Positions 1 to 6,150 of a stretch of DNA of 6,918 nt are shown here, piece by piece. This DNA is from Bacillota bacterium (GTDB lineage: Bacteria > Bacillota > Clostridia > Lutisporales > Lutisporaceae). Position 1 is the stretch's first letter. Each line of letters opens with the position of its first letter. The notes under the pieces were generated by a model that was not told the origin of the DNA, did not search any database, and saw only the letters and a list, made by a program, of their open reading frames with translations. The stretch covers positions 1 to 6,918 of the forward strand of contig JALNWH010000099.1 of NCBI GenBank assembly GCA_023230985.1, read 5' to 3'. The position numbers were made by a program, and so were the translations under genes.

Positions 1-263
1 ACATTATTGATTTCATCTAATAAAACATTGGAAGATCTTATGTGACATGCAGTGCCATCGCAAACTTTTATAATATACTTTCCCTTTGGTGTAAGACTTA
101 GGGCTTTATAAAAGGTTGCCATGCTATAGAGTTTGGAAAGGGGGAGGTCTAAATATAGAGAAAGCTCAGTCAGCTTTTCCTTTGGAATATAATTATATTC
201 TTTTTGCAGGTCTTGGAGTATTGCTAATGTATACTTTTGGTCTTTCGGGTATTTTTCAAACAA
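1..263 (-). CDS. NuoE/HydC-like [2Fe-2S] thioredoxin-fold subunit (partial, C-terminus outside window)
   Basis: This is the N-terminal 87 codons of a protein of the 24-kDa NADH dehydrogenase subunit family (NuoE, HydC, HndA). Seen: an N-terminal helical region with the family pattern ILQDLQKEYNYIP at residues 15-27, then PLSKLYSMATFY (41-52), PKGKYIIKVCDGTACH (59-74) and LLDEI. C68 and C73 form the first CX4C half of the [2Fe-2S] site; the second cysteine pair lies beyond the edge. The start is taken as TTG at 263, because AAAGGGTGGTG (280-270) is a good ribosome binding site six bases before it. GTG codons at 272 and 275 are in frame but sit inside that site. It begins 35 bases after the MoaD-like gene, so it is probably in the same operon. 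Family members pass electrons between a NuoF-like NAD/FMN subunit and iron-sulfur partners. Here it probably links the AOR to NAD. The family call is firm; the partner is inferred. Confidence 0.88.
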   Translation of the reverse strand, partial: MFEKYPKDQKYTLAILQDLQKEYNYIPKEKLTELSLYLDLPLSKLYSMATFYKALSLTPKGKYIIKVCDGTACHIRSSNVLLDEINN

Positions 264-298
264 GTGCGTCACCACCCTTTACTGATAGTTTGTAAAGA

Positions 299-568
299 CT
301 AGCCCCCCGCAACTACCGGGAAAATACTTATCACGTCTTCTACTTGCAGTTTTGTATCAAGACCTTCCAGATGTACTATATTTCTACCGTTTATCAGTAT
401 GATTATTTCATCGCTTAAATTTTCACCTGAAAAAACTTTGCTTTCGAATTTTGCACCATATTTTTTGCACAATTCATTTAGGAGTGCTCTCAAAGAGTTG
501 TAATGTTCTATTTGAATTTCTTTTCCGCCGGTATAATCCCTGATATATGCGAAATATTTAACTAACAT
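299..568 (-). CDS. MoaD/ThiS-family sulfur carrier, associated with AOR
   Basis: An 89-residue beta-grasp sulfur carrier. Seen: the N-terminal strand MLVKYFAYIRDYTG, a central SLRALLNELCKKYG helix (residues 25-38), the IILINGRNI strand (56-64), and the C-terminal VEDVISIFPVVAGG. The closing Gly-Gly is the tail that MoeB/ThiF-type enzymes adenylate and convert to a thiocarboxylate. Length matches MoaD (about 80-95 residues). The frame is open upstream to an ATG at 646, giving 115 residues, but that extension is encoded by a GC-rich palindromic unit and does not resemble MoaD. ATG 568 has GAGGT (581-577) eight bases upstream and is preferred; ATG 583 has no ribosome binding site. Lying between the AOR and NuoE-like genes, it probably supplies dithiolene sulfur for the AOR's tungsto- or molybdopterin. 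A general molybdopterin or thiamin role cannot be excluded. Confidence 0.87.
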   Translation of the reverse strand: MLVKYFAYIRDYTGGKEIQIEHYNSLRALLNELCKKYGAKFESKVFSGENLSDEIIILINGRNIVHLEGLDTKLQVEDVISIFPVVAGG

Positions 569-593
569 CAAAATCAACCTCATTTTGGTTTTT

Positions 594-655
594 GTTGGGG
601 CGGACGATTTTGACCGCCCCAACGCCTCTCGGAGCCTGGCGCCCATGCGCCGTCA
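594..655. repeat. GC-rich palindromic unit between AOR and MoaD genes
   Basis: A GC-rich island of about 60 bp in otherwise AT-rich DNA. It holds a perfect 10-bp inverted repeat, GTTGGGGCGG (594-603) and CCGCCCCAAC (614-623), around a 10-base loop. A second small hairpin, GGCGC (638-642) with GCGCC (647-651), follows. Neither strand has a T-run after the stem, so it is not an intrinsic terminator, and an intercistronic terminator would make little sense here. Base composition and position look like a dispersed intergenic repeat (REP/MITE-like) inserted in an operon spacer, where it could act as an RNA processing or stability element. Only one copy is in the window, so calling it a repeat is inference. 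Confidence 0.55.
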
Positions 656-660
656 TTTTT

Positions 661-2466
661 CTACTTTATTGCCAATTCCTCTAATTTTTCTATGGTTGGT
701 ACACTTTCTTCATCCCAGCCTCTAAGTTCATAATATTCTTTTAACATTACATCAAGCTGTGCAACTAACCCTTTTGCAGGTCCTTCCGGGATAGGTTCTT
801 TAAGTAATCTACTCGGTAGAGTATCATCCTTTCCTGTAATTCCTGCTTCTAAATTAAATAATTTTTCCAAATTCCAAATTCTTTCTCCCATTTGCAATAT
901 TTCTTCATCTGTATAATCAAGGCCTATGCCTGTTCTAATCATTTCCGATATTTCCGGCAGCCCCAGTGCAAATGTAGTGAATAAGCATATTCCGGCGGAG
1001 TCTACTACTGCTGTGAGGTCTTGGAAGGTCTTTAACCATGCTGCTTTATCTGTTGTAACATGGGGGTCAAGCTTTGCGGGTATTCCAAGGATTTCCGGTG
1101 AAGTCAGATAACCCCTTACATGACATCCGCCTCTATTTGATGTAGCATATTCCAGACCCATACCTTGCAACACTCTGCCATCATAAGCAGGCATTTCCTG
1201 CTTTTTAACGGACATGGAAAGCTCCGGGTGTTTATAAAGTTCAGCCATTCTATAGGAGCCCATAGCTAATTTATCTCCAAAGCCTTCTCTCATTCCTGTC
1301 ATTTTGGTAAACTCAACTATAGCCTCATCATCACCAAATGGCAGTTCTCTGCCTAATTCCTTTTTAGTGAGTATACCTTTTTCGTACATTTCCATGGCAC
1401 ATGCTATAGTAGCACCCATAGTTATGGGGTCTATGCCCAGTTCGTTACATATGAAATTAGCATTACTTATGGCTGCAAGATTACGAACACCGCAGTTTGC
1501 ACCGTAAGACCAGCCTGCTTCATATTCCGGACCTTCTCCGAAGCTCTTGAATTTACCGTCGGATATCTTTGTTATCCTGCCGCAACCGATGTTGCAGCCA
1601 AAACAACCTTTATTTTTTACAAGATATTTTTCCGTTAAGGTTTCTCCCGATGTTTCTTCAGCATGTTCAAATATTCCTCCGTCACGCCAATTTCTTGTCG
1701 GAAGTCCTCCGCTTTCGTTTAAAATATTGATAAGTATTTGCGTTCCATAGGTGGGCAGTCCGGTACCGGTGACAGGGTGATCTTTTAGAGATTTTCTTGA
1801 ACTTTTACAAATATTTAAAAACTCTTTTGGTTTTGCCACTTCAATAGATTTAGACCCTTCAACAGTAACAGCTTTAAGATTTTTTGAGCCCATTACCGCA
1901 CCCAGTCCGGATCTTCCTGCTGCTCTATGTCTATCGTTCATGACTGTAGCAAAGAGTACGAGTTTTTCCCCTCCGGGTCCTATGCAAGCAATTTTTGCAT
2001 CTTCCCCGACTTCTTCCAATAAGGTATCGGTTGTTTCAAATACTGTTTTACCCCATAGATGCTTTGCATCTCTTAATTCTACTTCATCATCTTTTATATA
2101 AAGATATACGGGTTCTTCCGATTTTCCTTCAAAAATAATACCATCATAACCTGCATACTTTAATTCAGGACCGAAGTGACCTCCTGAATTGGATGCACCT
2201 ATTGTTCCTGTTAGAGGTGCCTTTGCAACAACTTCATACCTACCTGAGGATGCAGCAAAAGTTCCTGTCAGTGGTCCCGTTAGGAATATTAGTTTGTTTT
2301 CCGGGCTCAAAGGGTCTACTTTTGGGTCTACTTCATCCATCATTATTTTCGTACCCAAACCTCTGGCTCCCAAGTATTCTCTAGCATCTTTGGGGTTTAA
2401 ACCTTCTTTTTTGATGGTTTTGTCAGTTAGATTAACTCTTAGAAGTTTTCCTGTAAAACCGTACAT
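661..2466 (-). CDS. aor: Aldehyde:ferredoxin oxidoreductase (tungstopterin AOR family), catalytic subunit
   Basis: A 601-residue, full-length AOR-family enzyme, expected to oxidise aldehydes to carboxylates at a bis-pterin tungsten (or molybdenum) centre next to one [4Fe-4S] cluster. Seen: N-terminal domain from MYGFTGKLLRVNLT; TGPLTGT (63-69); GASNSGGHFGPELKYAGYDG (90-109); the pterin-binding stretch RAAGRSGLGAVMGSKNLKAV (181-200); cluster cysteines C288, C291 and C295 (CX2CX3C) with the distant fourth, C494, inside DSAGICLFT (489-497). E314 and H449 fall where the family has its conserved active-site Glu and His. ATG 2466 overlaps the ferredoxin TAA (TAATG), and GGAGGTGG in the end of the ferredoxin gene is its ribosome binding site, so translation is probably coupled. 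No signal peptide is seen, so it is cytoplasmic. The partners suggest a multisubunit enzyme delivering electrons to NAD and/or ferredoxin rather than a stand-alone AOR. The metal and substrate cannot be read from sequence. Confidence 0.96.
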   Translation of the reverse strand: MYGFTGKLLRVNLTDKTIKKEGLNPKDAREYLGARGLGTKIMMDEVDPKVDPLSPENKLIFLTGPLTGTFAASSGRYEVVAKAPLTGTIGASNSGGHFGPELKYAGYDGIIFEGKSEEPVYLYIKDDEVELRDAKHLWGKTVFETTDTLLEEVGEDAKIACIGPGGEKLVLFATVMNDRHRAAGRSGLGAVMGSKNLKAVTVEGSKSIEVAKPKEFLNICKSSRKSLKDHPVTGTGLPTYGTQILINILNESGGLPTRNWRDGGIFEHAEETSGETLTEKYLVKNKGCFGCNIGCGRITKISDGKFKSFGEGPEYEAGWSYGANCGVRNLAAISNANFICNELGIDPITMGATIACAMEMYEKGILTKKELGRELPFGDDEAIVEFTKMTGMREGFGDKLAMGSYRMAELYKHPELSMSVKKQEMPAYDGRVLQGMGLEYATSNRGGCHVRGYLTSPEILGIPAKLDPHVTTDKAAWLKTFQDLTAVVDSAGICLFTTFALGLPEISEMIRTGIGLDYTDEEILQMGERIWNLEKLFNLEAGITGKDDTLPSRLLKEPIPEGPAKGLVAQLDVMLKEYYELRGWDEESVPTIEKLEELAIK

Positions 2467-2945
2467 TAGAATCCCACCTCCCCAAATACTTCTTTAAACA
2501 TGGTTCCCATTTTTCTCTTTTTCTCAAGGTTTGTAGGAGTTGCTTCCTTATACTGTATAGCACCTGAAGGACAAAATTCAGCACATTGAGGCTCGCCACC
2601 GCACAAATCACATTTTATTAAAGTCCTTGCTCTTGGATTGTAAGTAATGTTACCTAAAGGACAAGCACTTATGCACATTTTGCAGCCTATGCATTTTTCG
2701 TCATTGATTAATACTGTTCCATCATTTGCCCTATCAATTGCATTTACCGGACACACTTTCATGCAAGAAGGGTCTTCACATTGCATGCACATTATAGGCA
2801 CAGCTACGGAGGCTTCTTCAAAAGCCATAACTGATACGGCCGAAAGCTTTGGATTAAATTCTTCTGACCTATGGAAAGTGCAAATCAGTTCACAAGTCCT
2901 GCAACCGGTGCATTTTTCCGGAGAAATCATTAAAATTTTGCTCAA
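2466..2945 (-). CDS. Four-[4Fe-4S] polyferredoxin, electron-transfer subunit of AOR
   Basis: A 159-residue iron-sulfur protein with sixteen cysteines in four groups: 12/15/18/22, 53/56/61/65, 85/88/91/95 and 112/115/121/125. That is enough for four [4Fe-4S] clusters, as in the HycB/DmsB/NrfC-type ferredoxins and the small subunits of bacterial multisubunit AORs. Typical motifs are CTGCRTCELIC, CX4CMKVCP, CIGCKMCISACP and CX5CAEFCP. It overlaps the AOR start by one base and should carry electrons between AOR and the NuoE/F-type module. The start is uncertain. TTG 2945 (MSKILMISPEK) is only weakly preceded by GGTAGAG, ATG 2930 has no clear site, and the strong AGGAGGTGG lies 31 bases before TTG 2945. 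No upstream start is available, because a TAA in the same frame sits at 2963-2961. It is the first structural gene after the tandem RNA leader. Confidence 0.94.
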   Translation of the reverse strand: MSKILMISPEKCTGCRTCELICTFHRSEEFNPKLSAVSVMAFEEASVAVPIMCMQCEDPSCMKVCPVNAIDRANDGTVLINDEKCIGCKMCISACPLGNITYNPRARTLIKCDLCGGEPQCAEFCPSGAIQYKEATPTNLEKKRKMGTMFKEVFGEVGF

Positions 2946-2985
2946 TTCTCTACCGAACGTTTAACAAACGCCGGCTCCACCTCCT
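2942..2985 (-). promoter_or_regulatory. Strong but displaced ribosome binding site ahead of the ferredoxin gene, with possible tiny leader ORFs
   Basis: AGGAGGTGG at 2985-2977 is the best ribosome binding site on this strand but lies 31 bases before the ferredoxin TTG. At about normal distance from it is a TTG (2967) opening a five-codon frame ending TAG at 2952-2950. A GTG (2980) opens a twelve-codon frame whose TGA (2944-2942) overlaps the ferredoxin TTG as TTGA. Either short frame could couple translation into the ferredoxin gene. This is inference; no protein-level signal supports them. Confidence 0.35.
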
Positions 2986-2996
2986 TTTTAAAATTT

Positions 2997-3037
2997 AAAA
3001 AGTTCATCCGATTACAATAACGCAATACAGATGAACT
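2997..3037 (-). terminator. Intrinsic terminator of the gene-proximal leader RNA
   Basis: On the minus strand AGUUCAUCUG (3037-3028) pairs with CGGAUGAACU (3010-3001) in a 10-bp stem with one G-U pair and a 17-base loop, followed by a U-run at 3001-2997. The first bases of the stem (AGUU) are also the 3' half of the aptamer closing stem, so the two structures exclude each other. This is an attenuator lying before the ferredoxin gene, not an end-of-operon terminator. Confidence 0.75.
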
Positions 3038-3129
3038 CCTTTGCAACTACGGCAGGTATGGGAATTACTTCCCGTGCCCTAACGTTCCAAAAACCCTATA
3101 ATATTACTAGGGTTATAAGGAACCGAGTC
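2997..3129 (-). ncRNA. Structured leader RNA, gene-proximal copy of tandem riboswitch candidate (with terminator)
   Basis: Second-transcribed of two homologous leader elements. Read on the minus strand, a closing stem pairs GACUC (3129-3125) with GAGUU (3038-3034). Inside are UUCC/GGAA (3122-3119 with 3088-3085) stacked on AACCCU/AGGGUU (3114-3109 with 3097-3092), and GGCA/UGCC (3078-3075 with 3054-3051) leading to GGGAA-GUAA-UUCCC (3073-3060). The GUAA loop is a GNRA tetraloop on this strand only, which supports minus-strand transcription. The blocks AACGUUAGGG, CAUACCUGCCGUAGU and GCAAAGGAGUUCAUCUG are the same in both copies although largely unpaired, as expected of a ligand-binding core. 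The element ends in an intrinsic terminator 12 bases before the AGGAGGTGG site. I could not match it from memory to a known class; a Moco/Tuco-type role is suggested only by the genes downstream. Confidence 0.72.
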
Positions 3130-3147
3130 ATTGAGATATTACAATAT

Positions 3148-3189
3148 AAAAAGTTCATCCGATTGCAAACAATACAAAACAGATGAACT
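3148..3189 (-). terminator. Intrinsic terminator of the promoter-proximal leader RNA
   Basis: AGUUCAUCUG (3189-3180) pairs with CGGAUGAACU (3161-3152) on the minus strand, with an 18-base loop and a U-run at 3152-3148. The stem is identical to that of the downstream copy, while the loops differ. As there, the 5' bases AGUU can instead pair in the aptamer closing stem, so aptamer folding would act as an antiterminator. Confidence 0.75.
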
Positions 3190-3281
3190 CCTTTGCGACT
3201 ACGGCAGGTATGAGAATTACTTCTCACGCCCTAACGTTCCAAAAACCCTTAACATATGTGGGGTTATAAGGAATCGGAGTC
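3148..3281 (-). ncRNA. Structured leader RNA, promoter-proximal copy of tandem riboswitch candidate (with terminator)
   Basis: First-transcribed copy, with the same fold as the one at 3129-2997. Closing stem GACUCC (3281-3276) pairs with GGAGUU (3191-3186). UUCC/GGAA (3273-3270 with 3240-3237) stacks on AACCC/GGGUU (3265-3261 with 3248-3244). GGCG/UGCC (3230-3227 with 3206-3203) leads to GAGAA-GUAA-UUCUC (3225-3212). Compared with the other copy, pair A3224-U3213 is replaced by G3072-C3061, a true compensatory change, and a G-U pair is replaced by A-U (3227/3206 versus 3075/3054). The loop of the first hairpin varies freely. This pattern argues for a conserved RNA fold rather than a recent DNA duplication. 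The copies are separated by an AT-rich linker (about 3130-3147). Confidence 0.72.
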
Positions 3282-3321
3282 AAATTTCTACTAAATTTTT
3301 AGTCATTTACTTATTCTACAT

Positions 3322-3350
3322 ATATTAAATAAATCCTTCTAATATACCAA
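3322..3350 (-). promoter_or_regulatory. Candidate sigma-A promoter of the AOR operon
   Basis: TTGGTA (3350-3345) and TAATAT (3327-3322) on the minus strand are 17 bases apart, each matching four of six consensus bases. Transcription would start near 3315, about 35 bases before the first structured RNA copy. In such AT-rich DNA, matches of this quality occur by chance; the position just upstream of the leader is the main support. Confidence 0.35.
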
Positions 3351-3745
3351 AATTATTAAAATAAAATTGTAATGTTAAACTATTTTTTGAAATAATATTT
3401 CATGATTTAAGTTATTTGTTAATTTTTGTTTATGAGCAATAGCAAAAATCTTGAAAGTTTGCAAAAAGTATTATACACTAATAATTACAGTTCAGAATGA
3501 AGAAATCGCAGATGTTCTTATCGTGCTAAAGCATATCATAAAATTTGGATGTGAAGCAAAGTAACTTTGTCATATTAAATATTGAAATCTATAAAGTTAT
3601 TCAAAATCAATAACTTTATGGATTTGCTGCCTCTGATATTAGGATAAAAACATCATATTGATTAAATTACAATAGGTGGGAAATTAAACAGAAAACACTT
3701 TAACGTTAGTATCATATAAAAGCTTTTTAAAAAGGAGAACCATTT
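3330..3745. other. Gene-free divergent intergenic region
   Basis: About 400 AT-rich bases between the AOR leader and the AraC-type regulator gene. No reading frame here looks like a protein. It contains the imperfect palindrome at 3585-3625, a short CAAAGT-A-ACTTTG palindrome at 3557-3569, and the ribosome binding site AAGGAG (3732-3737) of the regulator. A -10-like TATCAT/TATAAA lies around 3711-3719 without a convincing -35. Promoters in both directions must lie here or close by. Confidence 0.6.
3585..3625. repeat. Imperfect 17-bp inverted repeat (hairpin or operator candidate)
   Basis: AAATCTATAAAGTTATT (3585-3601) and AATAACTTTATGGATTT (3609-3625) are complementary over 17 bp with one G-T pair, around a 7-base loop. 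Neither strand has a T-run after the arm, so it is unlikely to be a terminator. It lies about 120 bp upstream of the regulator gene and 260 bp upstream of the candidate AOR promoter, and could be an operator or part of a regulator leader RNA. Confidence 0.5.
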
Positions 3746-5932
3746 GTGAAGGAATCATTTAAGGATTTAAACTTGTTTTATACAGTGAATTTGCTTTTTA
3801 AAAAAAATAGTATATTTAGAAAGATGTTCATATATATTATTTCATCTTTGTTAATAATTACTTTAGTATTTCAGTTAATACTCTATGCTATTATGTATTA
3901 CAATATAAAAAATAGTGTTATGATTTCTAATGAGTCTGTATTAAATTCTATTGTTACTTTGGCTGAAACTAAATTCTCTATTTTAGAAGATTCAATATAT
4001 AATATGGCCTGGGATGAAACTGTTCTTGATGTTACTATATTTCCTAATTATAAAAATAGGTATCGTAATCTTGAAGTTGTAAAAAACTTAAAATCCTTTG
4101 TTAAAATGACAGAATATGTTTCAAAAGTAGCATTGGTATCTTTACATGATGAGGTTGTCTATACATCTTTAGGCGAAGTGTCTCCTTTGGATACTTATTC
4201 TTATGCAGCGGATTTTTCTTCCTCTTTAATTGGAAGGATTGGGGATAATAATTATTATCTATTAGGGACTGAGAACGGAGATGTTTGTATCCTCTATGAA
4301 TTTATTGAATATTCCGGAGGCCATTTAGGGAAATTATTAATCTATTTAGATTCGGCAGAGTTGTTTACAGTAATAAGCAGCGGTAGCCAGAATTTATATA
4401 TTACTACTGAGGATGGAAGCCTTATTTTTTCTTCCAACCCTAATAATTCTAAGTCTTTCATGTCAAATATACCTTATTTGATGAATTCATTGCAAGGAAT
4501 TTCAAATGAGGAAAGAGAAAATAGAATAATGTATAAAAAATCTTCTTTTACTGACTTAATCTTTTTTTACTCCTATTCTCCTGTGCATTTGACACTTGGC
4601 AATTATCTAAGTAATAAAAATGTTTTGGCAAGTTTATTTATTATATTGCCTTTATTAAGCATATTAGCATTTATCGTCTCCAATCTATTTTATAATCCGT
4701 TAAGAAAAATGCTTCACTCAATTGAATCGTCTATATCTGAATCAGATCAATTACAATTGGATGAGTGGAATATTTTAAATAGATTTATAAAAAACTTAAA
4801 TGAGAAGAACTATCATTTTAGTAACATAATTAGTGAAGTTGCGCCACATATATTTCAAAACATGCTGGTAAGCCTAATTGAAGGTACAAATGTGTCTTCT
4901 AACTATATAGATAAGACTATTAACGGTATTCAAAGTTCTTTTGCACGTAATGGTAATTTTGTACTTTATATATCCTGTAATAGATTTACGCGGGTTTTTA
5001 ATCAGGCAGCAATTCCCAAAACAATTCAACGCCTGAAAAACTTAAGATATGAGGATTGTAATATTTTTTCATTTGAATATAATTATTCAATATACACATT
5101 AGTAGACTTTGGAAATCCTTCCTACTTTGAATTGAATAAACGTATTGATGAAATACAAAAAGCAATTTATATATATACACAAAATTTAAAGGATAATTAT
5201 GTAGAGCATAGCTCAGTTTTTCATGAATTAAGCGAAATTAAAGCTGCCTATCAACAGATTTATATACACCTTGAACAAGATGTGGCAAAACATTCTTCTT
5301 CAATTAAAGATATTGAAACATATATAGAAAAATCTGTTCTTACACTGACAGAGCAATCAGTGGATGCGGGCTCGACGATTATTTCCAATTTAATTTATAG
5401 TATCTCAAATACCAACTTAGACAAAGAAAAGCAGTTACATTGCTATAACACCCTTTTATATACGATGAATAGTCTTGCAAAAGAATATAACATACCGTTT
5501 AATGAACATATTAATGATTTTGATATTGAAAATAGCAATAATATTTCAGACCATGTATATGATTATTGTAAAAAATTGCTTAGCAAGATATTTACTAAAC
5601 TTGATAATCGACAGCATAAGTATTTTACAGAAGCCAACTCCTACATGGAGAATAATTATTCGAATCCCAATCTTTCTCTAGAAATAGTTGCAAATAAAGT
5701 TGGTATTAGTGCATCTTATCTAAGCCGAATTTTTGCTGATGAATACAAGATGAAATTTACTAGGAAACTTAATGAAATACGCATAGAAAAGGCAAAAAAA
5801 TTATTAGAAGATCAATCAAAGCTTATAAAGGATATAAGCGAAGAAGTAGGTTTTTTAACTATTCAGAACTTTATGCGTGTTTTTAAGCAGCAAACAGGTA
5901 TAACTGCCACAGAATACAGGTCAACACTGTGA
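3746..5932 (+). CDS. Membrane-anchored AraC-family transcriptional regulator with extracytoplasmic sensor
   Basis: A 728-residue one-component regulator of the type common in Clostridia and Paenibacillus. Seen: a short cytoplasmic N-terminus, a transmembrane helix at about 27-50, a region of about 240 residues expected outside the membrane (51-291, resembling Cache-type sensors in layout), a second helix at about 292-314, and a HAMP-like FYNPLRKML (315-323). A poorly conserved cytoplasmic linker follows, then the AraC DNA-binding domain at 625-728. The latter has two helix-turn-helix units, LEIVANKVGISASYLSRIF (about 645-665) and IKDISEEVGF to FKQQTG (694-718). GTG 3746 is well supported by AAGGAG (3732-3737) eight bases upstream. 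It probably senses an extracellular solute and activates nearby transport genes; the TRAP genes on the same strand are the obvious target. Control of the divergent AOR operon is possible but not shown. The gene is visibly more AT-rich than the AOR genes. The ligand is unknown. Confidence 0.9.
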   Translation: MKESFKDLNLFYTVNLLFKKNSIFRKMFIYIISSLLIITLVFQLILYAIMYYNIKNSVMISNESVLNSIVTLAETKFSILEDSIYNMAWDETVLDVTIFPNYKNRYRNLEVVKNLKSFVKMTEYVSKVALVSLHDEVVYTSLGEVSPLDTYSYAADFSSSLIGRIGDNNYYLLGTENGDVCILYEFIEYSGGHLGKLLIYLDSAELFTVISSGSQNLYITTEDGSLIFSSNPNNSKSFMSNIPYLMNSLQGISNEERENRIMYKKSSFTDLIFFYSYSPVHLTLGNYLSNKNVLASLFIILPLLSILAFIVSNLFYNPLRKMLHSIESSISESDQLQLDEWNILNRFIKNLNEKNYHFSNIISEVAPHIFQNMLVSLIEGTNVSSNYIDKTINGIQSSFARNGNFVLYISCNRFTRVFNQAAIPKTIQRLKNLRYEDCNIFSFEYNYSIYTLVDFGNPSYFELNKRIDEIQKAIYIYTQNLKDNYVEHSSVFHELSEIKAAYQQIYIHLEQDVAKHSSSIKDIETYIEKSVLTLTEQSVDAGSTIISNLIYSISNTNLDKEKQLHCYNTLLYTMNSLAKEYNIPFNEHINDFDIENSNNISDHVYDYCKKLLSKIFTKLDNRQHKYFTEANSYMENNYSNPNLSLEIVANKVGISASYLSRIFADEYKMKFTRKLNEIRIEKAKKLLEDQSKLIKDISEEVGFLTIQNFMRVFKQQTGITATEYRSTL

Positions 5933-6035
5933 TGATAATCTAAAACCCCTTTTTGAAATCACTAAAAAATTGTGGCTCATTTCTTTTTCTGCACAGATAA
6001 GCCTTTAAAGTAACAATCAAATTCATTGCTATAAC

Positions 6036-6077
6036 AAATTGTTTTCTACTATTTAACTAATAATAAGTAAACAATTT
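6036..6077. repeat. 9-bp inverted repeat, AT-rich
   Basis: AAATTGTTT (6036-6044) and AAACAATTT (6069-6077) are exact reverse complements 24 bases apart. This may be a pair of regulator half-sites or a weak hairpin. The composition makes chance occurrence quite possible. Confidence 0.3.
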
Positions 6078-6150
6078 ATATTACAGTGAACTTTTCTAGC
6101 TTTTTTGTGTGTTTTTCACGATTATAACAGCATAGTATGAAATCTTTTCA

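Noticed and set aside
594..623. Strong hairpin read as an intrinsic terminator
   Set aside because: No T-run follows the stem on either strand, and it lies inside an operon between genes transcribed in the same direction.
299..646. 115-residue MoaD-like frame starting at ATG 646
   Set aside because: The first 26 residues come from the GC-rich palindromic unit plus a short stretch with no ribosome binding site. ATG 568 has GAGGT at proper spacing and gives a normal MoaD length.
926..2964. Several plus-strand frames of 61-105 codons opposite the AOR and ferredoxin genes
   Set aside because: They are shadows of strongly conserved minus-strand genes, without ribosome binding sites or recognisable motifs.
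2997..3281. Tandem leader read as a T-box or other known riboswitch
   Set aside because: The T-box GGUGGNACCGCG sequence is absent, and the core sequences I remember for common riboswitch classes are not there. I also could not align it with the Moco motif from memory, so no name was given.
2997..3281. Leader repeats as a transposon remnant or plain DNA duplication
   Set aside because: Differences between copies fall in loops or keep base pairing, and both lie in the same orientation with terminators facing the operon. This fits a functional RNA better.
3131..3328. 65-codon plus-strand frame across the promoter-proximal leader RNA
   Set aside because: It runs antisense through the structured repeat, has no ribosome binding site, and its translation resembles no protein family.
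5475..5681. 68-codon plus-strand frame inside the AraC-type gene
   Set aside because: It is an out-of-frame shadow within a gene whose correct frame continues into a clear AraC DNA-binding domain.
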